Part shown: piece after piece, positions 1 through 11,689 of the stretch
Numbering within the stretch: the first letter of the stretch is position 1
Layout of the letters: the number at the start of each line of letters is the position of its first letter
Assembly (NCBI GenBank): GCA_013368315.1
Contig: JAACJM010000027.1
Coordinates: 496,001 to 560,000, forward strand
Length of the DNA stretch: 64,000 nt
Direction: 5' to 3'
From: Tetrapyrgos nigripes
Lineage: Eukaryota; Basidiomycota; Agaricomycetes; Agaricales; Campanellaceae
The notes under the pieces: generated by a model
What the model was told of the DNA's origin: nothing
The model's database searches: none
The model's input: the letters and a program-made list of their open reading frames with translations, nothing else
Position numbers and translations under genes: made by a program

Positions 1-2170
1 TAGCATGTCAAATCGATCTGCTTAACACCCTTTTTCCCTCTCACTTTCCACTGATTCTCCCTCCCTTCTGCATAACCTGAGTTAGACTACGTAGAAGGGC
101 CTTGTAATTTGCCACGTGAAGCAATGGCCCTTTGCCCCAGTTTGAAGAAGATTTGGCTAGGACATACCAGTAAGGGTGTTAGATTGACAAATGACTTCAT
201 GCCAGGTTCAAATGTTCATGCCTGGTCACTACAATTACTAGTTAGACAGAAAAGCGTGTCTGCAAGTAGTACAGGCTGCTTACCATAGTTTGATAAACTG
301 GGCAATTCGACAGAGCGCACCTATATGTAGATGAAGCCCTGGCATACATAGAACAGTCAGTGAGGCAAATGACTACAACAAAGAGGCAGACATACCTGTA
401 TCCTTTTTTTCCAACACCTTTCAGGTTCTGCATGTCCTCATCAGCTTCCTTCAACCTTGCTCTTGCAGTTGGCAGCTTGGTATAGTTGTCCTTATGTGGA
501 GTAGAGGGCAGTAGAGTATGCAGTGTATGAGAATAAATGAATATGAGGACACTTGTTAAACAAGTGAGGTGACGAATACTATTGCGGCTCTGGAGGTATA
601 GACAGTGAACTACTAAGTATTTATACTGTTAGCTACTGTGGCTACGCAAGTCTGTAAATATAACACTGTGGAGAAAAGCGGATACTACAATGTAATGTCT
701 GATATCAGTTCGGAGTCAACGATGTAAGAGACAATGTAAGTATGGCGTATAACAGAAAGTAAGTGGTGCTTGTGAGGATACAAGTGGATTGTGTATACTA
801 GTGAAGTGGAGAGAAAGATAAGATTGTTCGTTGTAAGTATAGGTCAATATAAAATTCCAACACAGTGAAGGAATAGGGAATGTAGATGAGGAGACATTAG
901 AGAAGAGGAGATGGTGGATGTTCTCCTTCAAGAGGAGAAATTTACGTTGATGGATTTTGAGTCAGACTTTGAATAGACTTGGCATGCAAAGTTGATGTCT
1001 GCATGTGCCGAAGCTTTTCAAATGGGAGGAGGTGAGGAGGTGACAAGGAGGTGAGCTAGGTGAGGAGGCGAGGAGGTGAGTTGCTGAGTTGATGATGTGT
1101 GTCATCAATGACATGGAGAAAGATGCTAAAAGATGTGGTCAAAATACAGAATTTTCCATATCAGCCCATGTCAGTCCATTTCTGCCCATTCCTCCCATGT
1201 GGACCCATGGTCTATTTTCATTGGGATTGATACGTCCATGCTTCCTCCGTCACCTTTCATGATGGCACAGGCCCTGCAACCAAGACAAGCTTCAGACACA
1301 TTACCTTCCCTCAGCAGCTGTCAAAAGTCATAAACAACTGTGCTCTGCATCACTGTTGCTACCTCTAAACCTTCCAAGGTAAAATCATAGATGAAGGAGA
1401 TGTGGGCCACTGCTTCACATGGCAGTAACAAGGCCCAAGTTATATTAGCTGCAGTCCAATAGCCAAGAGCTCCAGTACATAATATGCTTGGTATTATAGA
1501 GATGATAACGTGCTTTGAATCTAAGTGAATGTAGAATTGCTGCATAGTCATGCGCATACACTAGACTATGGAGCAGTGATAGCCTAACGTTTTGTGCTTA
1601 TGAATATACTATTTGGATGCTCATGTAATATTCCCTTGTTTAGTAACAAAAATGTTTTTTCACAGTCACATTTGAAAAAGTATGCTTCTCTGTAACAACT
1701 GAAAAACCATGGCCTGTTTGGCCAACCATCATATGGAACAATATCCAGAACAATACACATGAGATGTGTGTTCAGTTGCCAGGCTGCGTTTCTTGTGTGC
1801 TGCTGCTGCTAATCTCATTCTTTTTCTCTTATTCCCTTTTCTCTTCTCTAATCTCATTTAACACACTTGTTTTACTTTCATGATGTCCACATCTGAAGAG
1901 CCTACAGGGGATCTTCTGAGTGTCTCAGCCCTTGGTACGCCCACTCAGCAAGCCCCTTGGTACACCTACCCGGCAAGCAGGAGACCCATGGATGCTGGAG
2001 ATTGACTTGAAAATTCTCTCCCACCTAGGACAGGTGAAGAAAGACAAGAAAGAAAGACAAGAAGCTACAGAGGGGGACCTTCACCATTCCTGTCTGGACT
2101 AATCTGGGCAATGAATTGGATTCTCAGGGTTATCCAGGCTTCACTACCATGCAGCTGAAAGAAAGACTCG
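1..2170. other. Intergenic, AT-rich; no confident gene
   Basis: No complete gene is recognisable. On the minus strand about 490-390 there is a short exon-like stretch (LPTARARLKEADEDMQNL then GVGKKGYR) followed by a consensus donor GTATGT, and a second open stretch at about 170-30; I cannot assign either to a family. A purine-rich simple repeat built on GAGGAGGTG lies at 1024-1080. The other open frames are short and lack coding character. Confidence 0.4.
1024..1080. repeat. GAGGAGGTG-type simple repeat
   Basis: About six imperfect copies of a purine-rich AGGAGGTG/AGGTGAGG unit run through this stretch. It is a low-complexity tract with no coding role visible. Confidence 0.6.
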
Positions 2171-2299
2171 CATTTTTATGTGCCTATTGACATTTTTAAT
2201 TTCTTTTTTGAGAACTGAAGTACTTTCAGCTAAGAAAACAGTCAAAAGTATCACCTTGCTCCCCTCCCATCACTTTAGCTTCTGCTCTGCCCCTACCAC

Positions 2300-3273
2300 T
2301 CCACTTCCTGCTGCTGCTGCCAATGACATTGCTAATTGGACCAGTGAGGCTGATGCTCATGTGATTACTTTCTTGGAGGACGCAAAGGCCAGGGGTCTTA
2401 TGTCTGAAAGCAATTTTAGAGGGACAGTATACTCTCAAGGCACAAAATACCTGGCCAACAAAGGATACCACTTCAGCACCAAGCAGGTCAAACATTGTTG
2501 GACCCAGGTATGTTTCTATATTTGATTGGCCTCCTCATGACTGACAAGGACTGTGAAGTTTGAAGCAGACTTCAAGATTGTTGCAAAACTTCATCTACTC
2601 TCAGGTTTCAGATGGTAACTGCAACTGATAAAGTGTGGGACCAGTACATTATGGTACCCTTTCAATTTGGTCCTAATCATTTTGTACTTGTAGGGTCACA
2701 GGAAGGCACACCCATTTCGCACCCAGCCATTCCCCATTACAATGCCATTGCTGGTATTGTTGGCCACAGCACTGCCACCAGTGCTATGGCCAACTTCACT
2801 CTTGACTCTTCAGAGGATGAGGATGACAAGTCCGAATCTGAGGAGGAGGAAGATGAGTCTCCGAAGAAGGTATGTCTCTGTTTACTTCCAAAACTATTTT
2901 TATTCATAGAACTGCCCAGAAGCATCATTCCACAGCCAGTTTGAAAGCTACGCCTGGGCATAAGCATCAATGAGTCTCTGCTGGTGCCAAGGCCCTCTTC
3001 AACATTGATTCTTCAGTGTCATCATTGACAAATAGCATCACATCTGGCTCACTCTTTGTGCCTCCCTCCACTGACTCACCAGAAAAGAAGAAGAAGGCTT
3101 TTGATGTTGTATGTGCTGAGAAAGGTCTTAGCCTTCACTCATTGGCAAAAGCTCATTGTGTATTCAGGGGAAGTGGGGAGATTGCTAGGGAGTATCTTAG
3201 CTTTGATGGTTCTAGTGAGGATGAGAAGGAGGCTTGTCGCTACTGGTTGTTGGCAGAAATGGGTGAACTCTAG
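2300..3273 (+). pseudogene. Myb/SANT-like DNA-binding protein of a PIF/Harbinger element (degenerate)
   Basis: Conceptual translation in pieces gives a Myb/SANT-like domain of the type carried by PIF/Harbinger elements and their domesticated relatives: it opens with NWTSEADAHVITFLED, continues with GTVYSQGTKYLANKGYHF and KQVKHCWTQ, then after a frame change KIVAKLHLLSGFRW, DKVWDQYI and HPAIPHYNAIAGIVG. An acidic linker (SSEDEDDKSESEEEEDE) follows, and a C-terminal block ending in REYLSFDGSSEDEKEA and a stop at 3271-3273. Pieces lie in at least two frames, so some junctions are introns and others decay; TGA/TAG codons interrupt the middle. In this superfamily the Myb-like protein helps import the transposase and recruit it to the element ends. 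It lies ~300 bp from, and converges on, the transposase remnant at 3589-4451, which supports the assignment. Expression is unlikely. Confidence 0.6.
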
Positions 3274-3588
3274 CATTGCTTTTCTTTGTTCCTTCTCTTC
3301 TAGTTGTGCTATCATACTCTCTCTTTAATAACTGCTCTAATACTTTCTTTACCAAAAGTCTATAATATTGATATTGTTGCTATACTATAGTTGGTGTGGG
3401 ATCTACATATTAGGAAGTGACTGTGTATGAGGGACACCAGCTCTGTGTGCAGTTTCTGCCAAATAGCTCTCCCACATCACAGTTGCAATACTATCACGGA
3501 GCTGAGAGGCTCTTGTTGTCTATGCAGAAGAGATGCCAGCTGTCGGCACAGAGTCTCCATTCAGATCAGGGTCTCAGACCTCTGGAAG

Positions 3589-4451
3589 TCAGAAAGGTTT
3601 TTTTGGTGGGTCATAGATGATGAAGTTATGAAGGGCAGCTAGAGTGAGAGGTAATTGACTCTGGACTTGGAGTGGATATTCACAGACTTCCCAAATAATA
3701 CCCCACCATTGCTTGACTACTCCAAAGATGCACTCAATCACATTGTGAAGTTGGGCATGGTGAAGATTGAAGAGCTCTTCCTTTGTCCTTGGTCTGCATC
3801 CAGGGACATGAGTGACATAGGAAGATACAAGTTTTGACTGTTGAGAGGACATACCAAATACTCGCAGCTTCCTATTCCCTCAGATGATAGCAAACATTGT
3901 GGTAAGGCACCAGGAGTTTGTCACAGACAGGAAATCCTGCATCTGCCACATAATATTTACCAGCTGGTACATCAAAGCCCGTTTTCAGAGCCTCCTCAAA
4001 AAGATGTGAATTGGCAGCACTACCCTCCCAGCCAGTAAGGATAAAAGAGAAAAACAAGTTCCAGTCACAGGCTGCAAACACATTCTGACTGAGGTTGCCT
4101 TTACAATCATGGTAAGGAGCCTTTATGTCTGTTGGAGGCTGGCAAATATATGACTGCCATCAACTGCACCGAGACAGTCTTTGAAAAAGGGAAAGAATTT
4201 GGGATTATCTGCAATGACAGGGTGAAGATGATTGGGATGGGGTAGATGTATGTACTTGCTTCAGAACTTGTTCGAGACCAGTGCATTGAGAACATTGTGG
4301 AAGTTTCTGCAAACTACTCAGAGTCATTTCATCAAAAAGTGACCAGTACTGACTGAGATACAGTCTCTAGGGAACACTGAAAGCACTCTGCTACCTGCCT
4401 AACTGACAAATTTGTCACTGCCTGGTAGAGGAAGGTGCCAAGCATCTCATC
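3589..4451 (-). pseudogene. PIF/Harbinger transposase (DDE_Tnp_4-like), frameshifted
   Basis: Reading the minus strand in three frames recovers most of a Harbinger-type nuclease. It starts with a helix-turn-helix-like stretch (GTFLYQAVTNLSVRQVAECF), then KFFPFFKDCLGAVDGSHI (first catalytic Asp in the usual AVDGSHI context), NVFAACDWNLFFSF, GWEGSAANSHLFEEAL, PAGKYYVADAGFP and PYHNVCYHLRE. The C-terminal HNVIECIFGVVKQWW holds the third acidic residue, followed by LTLAALHNFIIYD and a stop at 3589. Several frameshifts and stops separate the blocks, so it cannot make a working enzyme. Together with the convergent Myb/SANT-like gene it is the remnant of one autonomous element. I could not locate its terminal inverted repeats or the 3-bp target duplication typical of the group. 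Confidence 0.75.
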
Positions 4452-4606
4452 AATGTCCACATGTCAACAAGGCTTCAACTCTCCAGACTTCTGCAACTCG
4501 GCCTTGAGCTTATGAAAAACATGTTGCTAAATACCACAATTATGGAATAATCTATCTGAATGCCCATCCAGCAGCTCATCCATCCACTCAGCACCAGAAA
4601 GCTTGG

Positions 4607-5433
4607 TGTAAGGGGACAGTTTCCTTTTTCCTTCCCTTCTCCTTTAGGACTTGTTTGTTCTTGTTTTATCTGGACTTCATCGACTTGTTTTCATCATCTA
4701 TCATTCATTGTTCATCATTTGATCTCCCATCATTCCACCTTTCCATTACTTCATTTCAACTGTACAGTTTTGTAGATCTTTTCCCAGGCCTTCATACGAG
4801 TATATATACCCCTTCCCTGCAGGCAAGTATCCTTGAGTTTCTCTCTTTGGATCCCCTCCTGCAGGTGCGTAGTATGTCAGCCTTGTATCTTCTATTTCTG
4901 ATTTATATATCTTTGGATCCCCTCCTGCAGTTGTTGAGTGATTGCCTCATGTGTCATGAGTTGCCATTACAGTATAAAAACTCCTCATCAAGTGGACTAG
5001 TTGTCTTTGGAAACCATTTCTTTCTGAGCTCCAGATACCAGTGAGAGCGACTCTGATAGTGCTCACACTGCTCTTGCTCCTCCTCCTACAGTTCCCCAAG
5101 ACTCCTCCTCCACTCCTCAGTTCTCTCCACCCTCTGTTTCTTCTGCCTCATTACCTGGGTCCCCCATAATGTCTGAAGCTTTTGATGCTTGTCTGGCCCA
5201 TCTTGAGCAGGCTTCTCAGAGTCAGAGCGAGCAACTCGCTGAGATCCTTGCCACTCTCCAAGGCTGAAATCCCCCTCCACCTACTCAACCCCCATCACAA
5301 CACCCCACTTGACCCCCATCCTCTGCTTCGTCTTCTACCCCTCCCTCTCATCACTCTTCTGGAGCTTCACATACTAAGGCATCCCCACCTGGCATCTTTG
5401 ACAGTCAACATTCTAATGGCTGAGTCTGGTGGA
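4607..5433 (+). mobile_element. Ty3/Gypsy-type LTR, leader and truncated gag fragment
   Basis: Begins with TGTAAGGGGACAG, a common start of agaricomycete Gypsy LTRs, and contains a TATA-like site (TATATATACC near 4800) and two copies of TTTGGATCCCCTCCTGCAG about 67 bp apart. The exact LTR end was not resolved; it is probably between 4980 and 5040. An ATG at 5169 opens a gag-like frame (MSEAFDACLAHLEQ, then SEQLAEILATLQ), interrupted by TGA at 5265-5267 and a later stop. The same frame then reaches KASPPGIFDSQHSNG, which resembles the start of the fungal retrotransposon gag domain (K-x-P-x-x-F-D-G). Homology ends abruptly at about 5433, where Copia sequence in the opposite orientation begins. 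This is a dead fragment. Confidence 0.5.
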
Positions 5434-6576
5434 CTATTGCATAAATAGTTCAGTAGTAAATGTAACCCATTGGGTATAGGCTTCGTCTTTTGTTTTAAGT
5501 GGAGATAGTATTAACCAACACATACAGTCGTCAACGATGGTTAACCAGTATTTGTAGCTTTCAATAGAGGCAGTTCGTAATGGACCAAATATATCAATAT
5601 GAAAATGGTCTCCGAAGTTTTCTGCTAATTCTGAAGTACGTTGTTTCGGAACAGAAAGTCTATGTATATTATTGATGATGCAGTCTTCGCATTGAGTTTC
5701 TGTCCAATCATCAATAATGATTGTAATAATAGATTTATCTGTTTTTAGTAATGTTTTTAGATTTGTATAACTCATATGACCAATTTGTTTGTGAAGTTCA
5801 TATAAACTTAAAGTAGCAACGTTATCACTCAATTTTTTAGTTGTGATGGAGTAAAGTTTGGCGCTCTCGTGTATAACACCAATGAAATTGTCCTTGCCAT
5901 TACGTATTGTACATAAATGATCATGAAAAGTAAAAGTATAGTCCGCTTTTTGTGAAATACTGATTAAAGTAAACGGAAGTTTTGAGATATAGTATACATT
6001 TTTAAGAGTGATCAATGAAGACTCACCATTGTCCTTCCTAACTTCTACCCGCATATCACCTGCTAATCGAAGATCTAGATGCTCTGAATTGGCAACAGTT
6101 AAAGTTATGGCAGGCGTAGTATGAACATTAAAAAGTAAGTTAAGATACGGTGTACAGTGTATAGTAGCACCAGAATCAATGATATGTGTATGATCTTGGT
6201 CAGAGATCGCGGTAAAAGCAGGTAGGGAAATATGATGACTCACCGGAGTCTCTGAGTCTTCCATCTCAACGTCACCCGAAGAAATCGACTGTACCCAGTC
6301 TGATTGCGAAGTTGACGTAGTCGCAATTTGAGAAGAAGAAGACGCAGGCATGGAGATGGCAACTGATGCATTCTCCTTGGTCTTGCCTTTGTTGGATTGT
6401 TTAGTAATCCCTTTCTTCTTCATAGCTTCTTTGGACTTTTCAGTCCACGGTTCTGGGCACGTCTGGGTCGTATGACCCATCTTGTTGCAGTTGAAGCACT
6501 TCCGATCCTTTTTGCCATCAGAAGGCTTTTGGTACGGCGCTGCAGCGTTAGCGCATTCCCCTTTTGACTTGTCCGA
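5434..6576 (-). pseudogene. Copia pol fragment: zinc knuckle, protease, partial integrase
   Basis: In frame with gag after the TGA. Order of domains: zinc knuckle CFNCNKMGHTTQTC (CX2CX4HX4C), linker rich in Ser/Thr, aspartic protease site HIIDSGATIHCTP, GAG-pre-integrase region with LYELHKQIGHMSYTNLKTLL, and the start of the integrase core with HIDIFGPLRTASIESYKYW and TIVDD. Translation ends at a TAG at 5434-5436, before the second catalytic Asp of integrase. The missing part would normally encode the rest of integrase, reverse transcriptase and RNase H, so this is a truncated, inactive polyprotein. Confidence 0.8.
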
Positions 6577-6579
6577 TCA

Positions 6580-7386
6580 TTGAGCACTGCCTTGACTAGT
6601 GCTACTAGACTTCTTGTCGGACTTCTTCGAAGGATACGTTCGAGCATTGCTCAAACAATAGTTAGTGAATTCCTTCTTTAGCCGCGCAATGAGGTCGACA
6701 GCTCTGTATACAGGTTTCTCCCCTTCAGCTGCAGTAGTGGTATCCCATGTAGCTGCAGCTGCATCCACAGTTGCTTCATAAGAACTGCAAACAAAGTGAT
6801 AGTGTGGAGGAATAATCCCCACTAGAGCTGAGTAAAAGACTTGATCCGAGACATCTATGTCTCTCTTCTTGATAGAAGCCCACAGATCCTGAGCTTCGTC
6901 GAGGAGCTTATCAAACTCCCAGACTGGTTTACGTAAGTTGAAGAGTTTCCACAGTTCGTTAGACTCTTGAACTGTGGATGAAGGGTTGAAACGTTGCTTG
7001 AGCTTCTTGATAAGCTCTATCGCATCCAACTCTTCGATGTAGTGGATCATGATTTTATCATCAATCTTGCCTGTAATAGCGGTAAAACAGGCTAGTTTGA
7101 CAGTATTGCCAGGATGTAACCCAGAACTTTTAAAGTGTTGGTGACGAATCACCCGTAAAGCACTATTAACGTGAAAGTACCACATCTTCCAATTTTCACT
7201 GCCAGTAAGAACTGTCAGGGAATCAAAAGCTTTGTTGATGTTGCTGAGCAGCATCACGTAGTTGGGGTTTGTATTTTCAGGCATAGATAATGCGACTGAC
7301 GAAGTAGGGGTAGATGGAGGAGATGATGATGGAGTAGGGACGGTATCCCGGACATCAGTCCTAGTATTTTCGCCAGCATCAGACAT
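6580..7386 (-). CDS. Copia gag polyprotein (N-terminal part)
   Basis: A 269-codon open frame starts at an ATG at 7386. After a Ser/Thr/Pro-rich leader it shows the typical fungal Copia gag core: LTGSENWKMWYFHVNSALR, then a long helical region with ELIKKLKQRF and LWKLFNLR. It ends in a basic, Lys/Ser-rich tail (SKKSDKKSSSTSQGS) before a TGA at 6577-6579. Gag forms the virus-like particle that packages element RNA. The frame continues beyond the TGA without any shift into a zinc-knuckle and protease region, so the stop is either a point mutation in a single gag-pol frame or a readthrough site. Most Copia elements have one uninterrupted gag-pol frame, so I favour mutation. Confidence 0.75.
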
Positions 7387-7559
7387 AATGGGATCAAGTG
7401 GGAATGGAAGAGGGTTTTGGATGAGAGGATCAAGTGGTTGTGCTTGCGAAGTGGATGATATGGGTGGAGTAGGAGTTTGGGTACCAGAGGGGTGTGCACT
7501 AGAGTGGGGACTGGTAGTAGGAAGTGGGATATCTGGGACTGATCCTTGAGATCAAGTTT

Positions 7560-7899
7560 GTCGACTAGTCATATACTAGTCCAGGAACAGAGTACGAGTA
7601 GAGAGTAAAGCAGAGTAGAACAAGTGTTTATCGAAGTTATAGCAAGCTAGGCGGGGCCCATAACCTATTAGACTTAGGTTATCTTAGCGAATAATATTAG
7701 CGAGAGTCACAAAGTGGGGGTAAGAGTGTGCGAACGTATCTCGCTTAACTCTCAAGTATGTATCATTAATCAGAGTAGTATAATAATATAAATAGTCTAA
7801 GTATATTCATATGATCATTTGACTATATGTCCGCAGTACCTGATTGATGCCATATGCATAGTAACTTAGTAACTTGATCGTTATCATTTAATTCCAACA
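7560..7899 (-). repeat. 5' LTR of the Copia element
   Basis: On the minus strand it begins TGTTGGAATT at 7899, a start typical of Copia LTRs, contains an AT-rich TATATTATTATAC stretch suited to a promoter, and ends close to 7560 just before a ACTTGATCTCAAGGATC segment where the primer-binding site is expected. The 3' boundary is approximate because no second LTR is left to compare with. Confidence 0.6.
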
Positions 7900-9639
7900 G
7901 TGGAACTGGGAGAGTAAATGGCAGGGCTAGGGACCTAGGGAGGAGGGTAGAATGGGTAATGAAGAGGATGGAGATGGAGAGCTTTTAGGAAGGGGGAGTA
8001 GGTTGTTCAGGCACCTTTTGCTGACTCAGCTGTGATGTGCGTAATTGGCTATCGGACAGGGCTTTTTGTGGATGCGGTATTTATTTTATATTGACAACTG
8101 CTCCGTAAAGACAGGTAGATGTGGAAGGGGATTTTGTAAGATGTGGAACAATGCAACTGCTCCATAGAGGCAGGTAGATGTAGGAGGGGAGTTTGGAAGG
8201 GGAAGGGAGGGAAAGGGTACAATTTGGGCCATGCAGATGTGTGATGTATTATGTCACATGCGGAAATTGCGGAAATTTTTAGATGAGGGCCTGAGCTCAT
8301 CGTTGATGGCGTCGGCGATGATGAAGAAGAATAGCAACTGCACCAAGACTTCTCAGGTAGATGGACTGGTAGTAGGGGGATAATATTTCTGAGTTTGGAA
8401 GGGATTGGGACTCAAATGAGTTGGATGCAGTTGTTCCAAGTTGGATAACAGGGTTTGATGATGGAAGTACCAGACAGAAACCCAGAACCAGTTTTTTGTC
8501 AAAATACTGATTGAGTCCGACGCGCTCTCAAACGTACGTCTACGACGTTGCTACGACGCGACGTAAAAAGTGATATTCCCACACATCGGGTAATCTACAG
8601 AAACGGAACGCTACGTGACGTTACGAATTACAAATGGCATCCGAATAGGCCCTTAGGACTATGTTTGAGGCTTTATATACCTCATCTGAATGAATAACCT
8701 TGTAAAATCCTCGAAGAACAGTGGATTATAGCAAGCAAAGCTCCAGTTCCAAGAGGGCCAAGATGTTTTGATAGGTATCGTTTTGAATAAGAGCAGTGGA
8801 GAGAAAATCTAGTATGAGTTCATCAGTGAGGAAAACTGCGTTCGTCGATGAGGAAAGAGCCTGATTCCCGATTTGTCATGAATTTTTTGGAGAGGGGTAA
8901 TCAGACGATGGCAGTGATTCTGAGGGTTCGAAATTGGGCGCGACGGTCGGCGTGGAGAGTTGGCGTGAGATGTATATGTGTTAGTATCAGCATTTGGAGT
9001 GGCAGCTCCATCTTCTCCGAAGAAAGGGAGGAAGTGTGTAGCGGAGTAGTTGAAGTTTACATTTTCATCTGATGACTTGGGTAGAACTGCAGGGTCAAGA
9101 GCAGACACTGCACCCTCCAGATCCGACTGGTAGGACTTTGCTGTTTGGAAGTAGACGTCCAAATTACGTCAGTTTCTTCAACTCAAACTTTAGTCTCAAA
9201 GCTCGTCCAAGTCCTCCAGTCCAGCAGGTACACGAGTAGTAGCGGAGTAATATGTAGGTACATGCATATGTAACTGCAATGCCATAGCCAGATCACATTA
9301 AACAACGAAGGATAATACAGTAGGTACGGCAGACTATGGATACTGACTATAGATACACAAATTCACGATTCAACGACGAAGATTACTAGGAGAACAAGTA
9401 ACGTAGGTAAGCTACAGCTAAAAAAGAGGAGGAGGAAAGGAGAAGAAAACCTATGAATACAATCATGTATACCCGTAAACACGTTAAGCAATTACAACTT
9501 CAGAAGGAAGTGGGAAAGTAGAGTAGAGTGAGTAGATGATAAATGGGTCAAAGAAACCCATTGAACAGCCTGAAATCCGAATATCATCCTGCCATCAATT
9601 CCCCCTCCCCCTTCCATCCCGTTCCCTCTCAGAGACTGC
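7900..9639. other. Intergenic; weak tandem repeat and possible transposon end
   Basis: An imperfect ~58-bp direct repeat (each copy with CAACTGCTCC then GGCAGGTAGATGT-like) occupies about 8095-8200. At 8500-8660 a CpG-rich stretch with many ACG/CGT runs ends in ATCCGAATAGGCCC, which resembles the terminus of a small DNA transposon, but no partner end was found. A 117-codon open frame at 9162-8809 (minus) has no recognisable family and I do not call it a gene. Confidence 0.35.
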
Positions 9640-11689
9640 TCAGAGACGAGAAACGATACTCGCTGCCATACTGAGTAGGTCCAGCCCTGATGTTTCTGTC
9701 GCGGTCTCACGCTGGGCAGGCGCAGAGAGTGCTGGCAGAGTGGAGGTTGGGGAAAACGGAATATGACCTTGAACTCGGTGGTGGGCACGAGGACGGGCAT
9801 AACGAGGGGGGAGGCTAGAAGAGTCAGTTGAGGGAGGGTAAGGAGAAGCTTTTCTGTAGGCGTTGGGGATATGGGGAGCTGGATAAACATTAACATATGG
9901 TCAGTTAACCGTAAGGAAGAGCAAGGAAAAAAGACAGAAGAAACACACCTTGCTCTAACCTCGAGCTGGGACCTGCTACGGGTTCAACTTCCCTTTCCCC
10001 ATCCCGCGACTGTGACCCAAACGGAGACTGCGTAGGAGAAAGAGAACGAGACCGAGACCGAGACCCCCTCGCCTCCCTCGCCTCCCGAACCAGAGCCCTC
10101 GTCAAAGTCGGTCGCTTATGAATATACACCCTATTTCCTGAATCTTCCTCTCCAAACCATGAAACCGGTGAACCCTCCATGTCCCTTGGTCGTGTGCGAT
10201 GAGGTCGAGGATGGTGGAGAGGGATCTTAATCGTCAAACGGGTCCCTTCTCCCGAAGGGGAAGGAGTAGACTTGTCCTTCGAGGTCACGAAAAGCGGAGA
10301 TGTTTGAGACGACTGAGATGTGTGTGAGGATAATGATAATATTGAGGGAGAGGGGGATTTAGACACTCGGGCACGAATGCCTTTGGCTTTGGCCCTGGTT
10401 TTTGTTTGAGCAACCTTGGCCTTGGCCTTCCCCTTTGCCTCAACGTTCCCCGTCGCTTTGGCCTTTGCTCGGGTGATAACCTTCACTTTCGTCATCCTGG
10501 ACGTCTTCTTCGTTGTGCTAGAAGCTGTAGCTCCACCTACAGCCATTCCCGACGTCGACGAAGGCTGATGACTCCTATTAACGACGCCAACACCGACGCC
10601 GCTAGATGCGTCTCCCACGTCAACTTCATCATCCGAATCCTCCAACGCCTCCTTTGGCCAATTCTCCGACTCGGATACGAAATTGTGGGGAAGGGAGCGT
10701 TCGGGTGGGGGGATGGCCTTTATTTCCCGATTATATACGCGTACACGTATTACACGGATATGTGAGTTGGGGGTTGAGGAAAAGAGATAAAGACTTTCGT
10801 CAGCTCCTGGAAACATGATATATGCAAGCAGAAAACTCACCGGCCTCAGAAAATCTTCCCATTCCATTTGATGCCTTTCCCATTCCCCGACCCCCTCTTC
10901 ATCACCATTACTCTCCCCATCTTGTGCTTTTCGTTGACGTTTGCGCTCCTCCTCCTCCCTCCTAAACACATTCTTGATCTCCCTACACCTCTTCTTATGT
11001 TTATTCCAAAACCCGTCGTTGAAGAGCATGCGCTTGTCGAAGCGGATTTTGCCTCCACATGCGTTGCAATATGCATATTTTGCCTTCAGCCTATCTTTGT
11101 CGATGAACCTGTCGTTGAGGAGGACCCACCGGCGTTGGGAGATGGTTCGGTAGGGTGGGCGGATACGGGGACGGGTACTAGTAGGCGTCGGTGTCGGTGT
11201 CGGTGTCGTGGCGGTATGAGGACTTGCGGTGGTAGTGGTATTGGGAAAGGTAGTTGTGGGTAGACGAGTAGATCCAGACGTAGACGCTTGGGTATGGACA
11301 CGCGTACTGGTAGAGCCAGACACTTGCGCATCAGAACCTCTGGGAATGGAAATATGACGAAGGGGGAAAATATCTGTCGAGATATTTGTTGGTAAAAGTT
11401 TGGGAGAGGCACAGGGAGAAGTGTTTGGGGAGGAAAATGACGAGAAGGATGTGACGGAGGAGTAAGAGGAGATGGAGGTAGAGGAGGAACTGGAGTCGGT
11501 GAAGTAGTCAGAATCGGAATCCGAGTCTGAGTCTGAGTGGGGACCCAGGGTAGAGTTTGTATACGAGGTATGATTAGGGCGAGGGGGAGAACGAGAGAGA
11601 GACGAAGTGGAAGTGGCAGTGGCAGTGGCTATATCATTGCCATGGGGCGCATCGCGGGGGCTGGAAACGGAAGACTTGGGCGGAATCAT
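9640..11689 (-). CDS. Low-complexity protein with a fungal C2HC-type motif, three exons
   Basis: Model on the minus strand: 11689-10841, 10717-9949, 9878-9640 (618 aa). Both introns start GTGAGT/GTGTGT and end in AG. The first (123 nt, phase 0) could be read through without a stop. The second (70 nt) moves translation into a new frame that stays open for 79 codons to TGA at 9640-9642. The N-terminus is Ser/Thr/Pro-rich with an (SD)n run. At about residues 187-235, RRWVLLNDRFIDKDRL leads into CNACGGKIRFD and WNKHKKRC. This C-x2-C-...-H-x3-C pattern with W-x-KH is, as I recall, seen in many mushroom proteins of unknown function and probably binds zinc. The rest is basic, with KAKA-type runs and SRSRSRS near the end, suggesting a nuclear or nucleic-acid role. 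I infer no specific function. Confidence 0.7.

Larger units (their letters stand above)
5434..7899 (-). mobile_element. Ty1/Copia retrotransposon, truncated in the integrase
   Basis: The minus-strand element runs from a 5' LTR (7899 to about 7560, starting TGTTGGAATTAAATG) through gag, zinc knuckle, protease and the first part of integrase, stopping at 5434. Reverse transcriptase, RNase H and the 3' LTR are absent. The end coincides with the junction to the Gypsy gag fragment at 4607-5433, so the two were joined by a deletion or by a truncated insertion. Gag and pol lie in one frame, interrupted only by a TGA. It cannot be autonomous. Confidence 0.8.

Noticed and set aside
1711..1760. GGCCTGTTTGGCC as a Harbinger or hAT terminus
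   Set aside because: No matching inverted end near 4.5-5 kb, so it cannot be tied to the Harbinger relic.
8500..8660. MITE ending in GGGCCTATTCGGAT (minus strand)
   Set aside because: Only one terminus is visible; no inverted partner or target duplication was found.
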